From: Mesorhizobium jarvisii
GTDB lineage: Bacteria; Pseudomonadota; Alphaproteobacteria; Rhizobiales; Rhizobiaceae
Assembly (NCBI RefSeq): GCF_003601985.1
Contig: NZ_QZXA01000014.1
Location: 56,051-120,050, forward strand
Length of the DNA: 64,000 bases
Direction: 5' to 3'
Shown here piece after piece: positions 62,885 through 64,000 of the stretch. Each line of letters opens with the position of its first letter. Within the stretch, counting starts at the first letter, position 1. The translations under genes and the position numbers were made by a program. The notes under the pieces are model-generated. The model worked only from the letters and a program-made list of their open reading frames with translations. It was not told the DNA's origin and made no database searches.

Positions 62885-63406
62885 TCAGGAACGATCGGCG
62901 CTCCGCATGATCCGCGTCAGGACGACGCCGGCGAGGATACCGACGCCGAAAAACGCGGCTGGCTGACGCTGCGCGAATTTCGTGACGGAATCGAGCAACT
63001 CGCCGACGTTGCGGTCCCTGATATCGGTTGAGATGCGCTCGACACCTTCGGCAGCACTGCGCACCATGCTTGCGACCTGGGGCGCCTGCTTTTCGATGCC
63101 GTCCGCCGCGTCCTTGACGGAGTGGGCGATATTGGCGATAGCGTCGGCGCCGGCCGTCTTATTGGACTCGACTGCCTCCTTGAAGGCGCCCGCGGCATCA
63201 GCGGCAACAGACCCGGCATAATCCTTGGCATCGCTCGACACGGAGGCGGCGGCATTCTTCAGATGCGACGCGGTCTCCGCCGCACTTGTCTTGAGCTTGC
63301 CCAAAGCTTCTTTGCTCGTCTCGGCACGCTCAGCACCCTCGCTGCCCCGCCAGCCGTTTTCGTTGGTACCCGGTCCCGTAAAGTCGTCCGTAGTTGGCGT
63401 GTCCAT
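62885..63406 (-). CDS. Nutrient-deprivation-type stress protein (DUF883/YqjD-like)
   Basis: A 173-residue protein. A long amphipathic Ala/Lys-rich helical region (LGKLKTSAAETASHLKNAAA, AAGAFKEAVESNKTAGADAI) ends in a membrane anchor PAAFFGVGILAGVVLTRIM. This is the build of YqjD/ElaB-like membrane-anchored stress proteins and of rhizobial 'nutrient deprivation-induced' proteins. It is the first gene of the operon and has an EcfG-type promoter 29 bases upstream. Confidence 0.72.
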   Translation of the reverse strand: MDTPTTDDFTGPGTNENGWRGSEGAERAETSKEALGKLKTSAAETASHLKNAAASVSSDAKDYAGSVAADAAGAFKEAVESNKTAGADAIANIAHSVKDAADGIEKQAPQVASMVRSAAEGVERISTDIRDRNVGELLDSVTKFAQRQPAAFFGVGILAGVVLTRIMRSADRS

Positions 63407-63434
63407 GATGTTTCACTCCTGTTCCTAGGAATTG

Positions 63435-63459
63435 AACTTCGCTATCATCAAGCGGTTCC
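63435..63459 (-). promoter_or_regulatory. EcfG-type stress promoter
   Basis: Minus strand GGAAC (63455-63459), 16 bases, AGTT (63435-63438), ahead of the three-gene operon 63406-61811. Confidence 0.58.
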
Positions 63460-63866
63460 TGCCCCCGAGGAATAAAGGATCTGCCGCTGCGGCTGGACGC
63501 GATCACCCGGCGCTCGCCCCCTTTGGGCCCTTCGCATCGCGCGCCGTGCAGTAGGCTTTACATCGCAACGCGTCCACGAACGCCAGGCGACGACCGGTTG
63601 GTAGAAGCGCTTGAGGCTGGCTTGGCACCGCGATCACGACCGTGCCAACAGCAAAGCGATCGAGTGGATCGCTGGGGCATCTCGGGGATTAAGAAGTAAT
63701 GGTGTCGCCGATTGCTCGGCTCCGCAGGTTTGCGCTGGCTGCGAAATCGCTCGTAGCGGACCCTTCGTCGGGCAGGTTGAGGACAGTGTCCCGCCGGGAC
63801 TTAGGCACTAAGCGGTGGGTCGCACTCGCCCTGATGGCTGGCGCGAGCGCAATCTGCGGAGGGTCG
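63460..63866. other. Gap without a recognisable gene
   Basis: No supported feature on either strand. Confidence 0.4.
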
Positions 63867-64000
63867 TCAGGTAGCTGCCGATCGCTTGAAAACGATGGTG
63901 ACCCTGGTCCCTTCAGTGGCGCTGGATTTGACTTCGAATTGCGCTTTGGCGTTCTCGGTCAAGGAGCGCGCGATGAGAGCACCGAGCTTGCCGGGCTTCG
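63867..64000 (-). CDS. Sensor histidine kinase, C-terminal part (runs off the window)
   Basis: The last 43 residues of a minus-strand gene (GKLGALIARSLTENAKAQFE, then TRVTIVFKRSAAT). The GKLGALIARSL segment, a small-residue loop followed by a helix and an FxVKSS... TIVF strand, fits the end of a HATPase domain of HWE/HisKA_2 kinases. That kinase group is the one that controls the EcfG stress response in alphaproteobacteria. Too little is visible for more. Confidence 0.5.
   Translation of the reverse strand, partial: KPGKLGALIARSLTENAKAQFEVKSSATEGTRVTIVFKRSAAT

Noticed and set aside
1..64000. CRISPR arrays, tRNA or rRNA genes, intact insertion sequences
   Set aside because: No regularly spaced repeats, no cloverleaf-like stretch and no intact transposase or integrase frame was seen on reading; a tRNAscan or IS search could still find something I missed.

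Overview
The window looks like an accessory-rich stretch of a Mesorhizobium-type genome (Alphaproteobacteria, Hyphomicrobiales). The pointers are high GC, small families typical of mesorhizobia (DUF768, DUF6894, DUF3606, DUF1236), a DUF2493/Toprim/strawberry-notch/ParB/ArdC block known from rhizobial mobile elements, and many GGAAC-N16/17-nGTT promoters of the kind read by the general stress sigma factor EcfG. No rRNA, tRNA, CRISPR array or intact transposase was seen. All family names come from reading translated sequence by eye; no database search was run.

Region 1 (0-13.2 kb): a methyltransferase, a stress-promoter DUF2062 protein, a MAPEG membrane protein, then a catabolic cluster. The cluster has an amino-acid-type ABC importer (binding protein, one long permease, ATPase), an alpha/beta hydrolase, an LLM flavin monooxygenase, an aldehyde dehydrogenase, a flavin reductase with an extra C-terminal domain, a PucR-type regulator and a divergent DUF1185 gene. 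Monooxygenase plus reductase plus hydrolase recalls the Rut pyrimidine pathway; the substrate is unknown.

Region 2 (13.3-26.6 kb): mobile-element territory. A frameshifted DUF2285 gene and other fragments lead to a SOS-associated peptidase (5' end missing) and dinB, then a long minus-strand block: ArdC antirestriction, ParB-like protein, a 1439-residue methyltransferase-helicase fusion (strawberry-notch family), a Toprim protein and a DUF2493 protein. ArdC and ParB share a structured RNA leader with a covarying base pair, resembling the radC RNA motif.

Region 3 (27-64 kb): a stress island. At least 14 EcfG-type promoter sites, two of them symmetric and bidirectional, precede genes for a pyridoxamine-oxidase-fold protein, small secreted or membrane proteins, a cupin, an iron-permease-like protein, trehalose-6-phosphate synthase, a glycosyltransferase, an FMN reductase fusion and a nutrient-deprivation-type operon. 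Other genes fit the same theme: HtrA protease, glycogen-debranching-type glucosidase, Crp/Fnr regulator, Nramp-related transporter, DUF2252 and DUF6328 proteins. Between 30.1 and 33.6 kb lies a graveyard of frameshifted genes (SRAP peptidase, DUF768, ATP-dependent DNA ligase and others). Several tiny protein families occur twice in the window, often once intact and once decayed.
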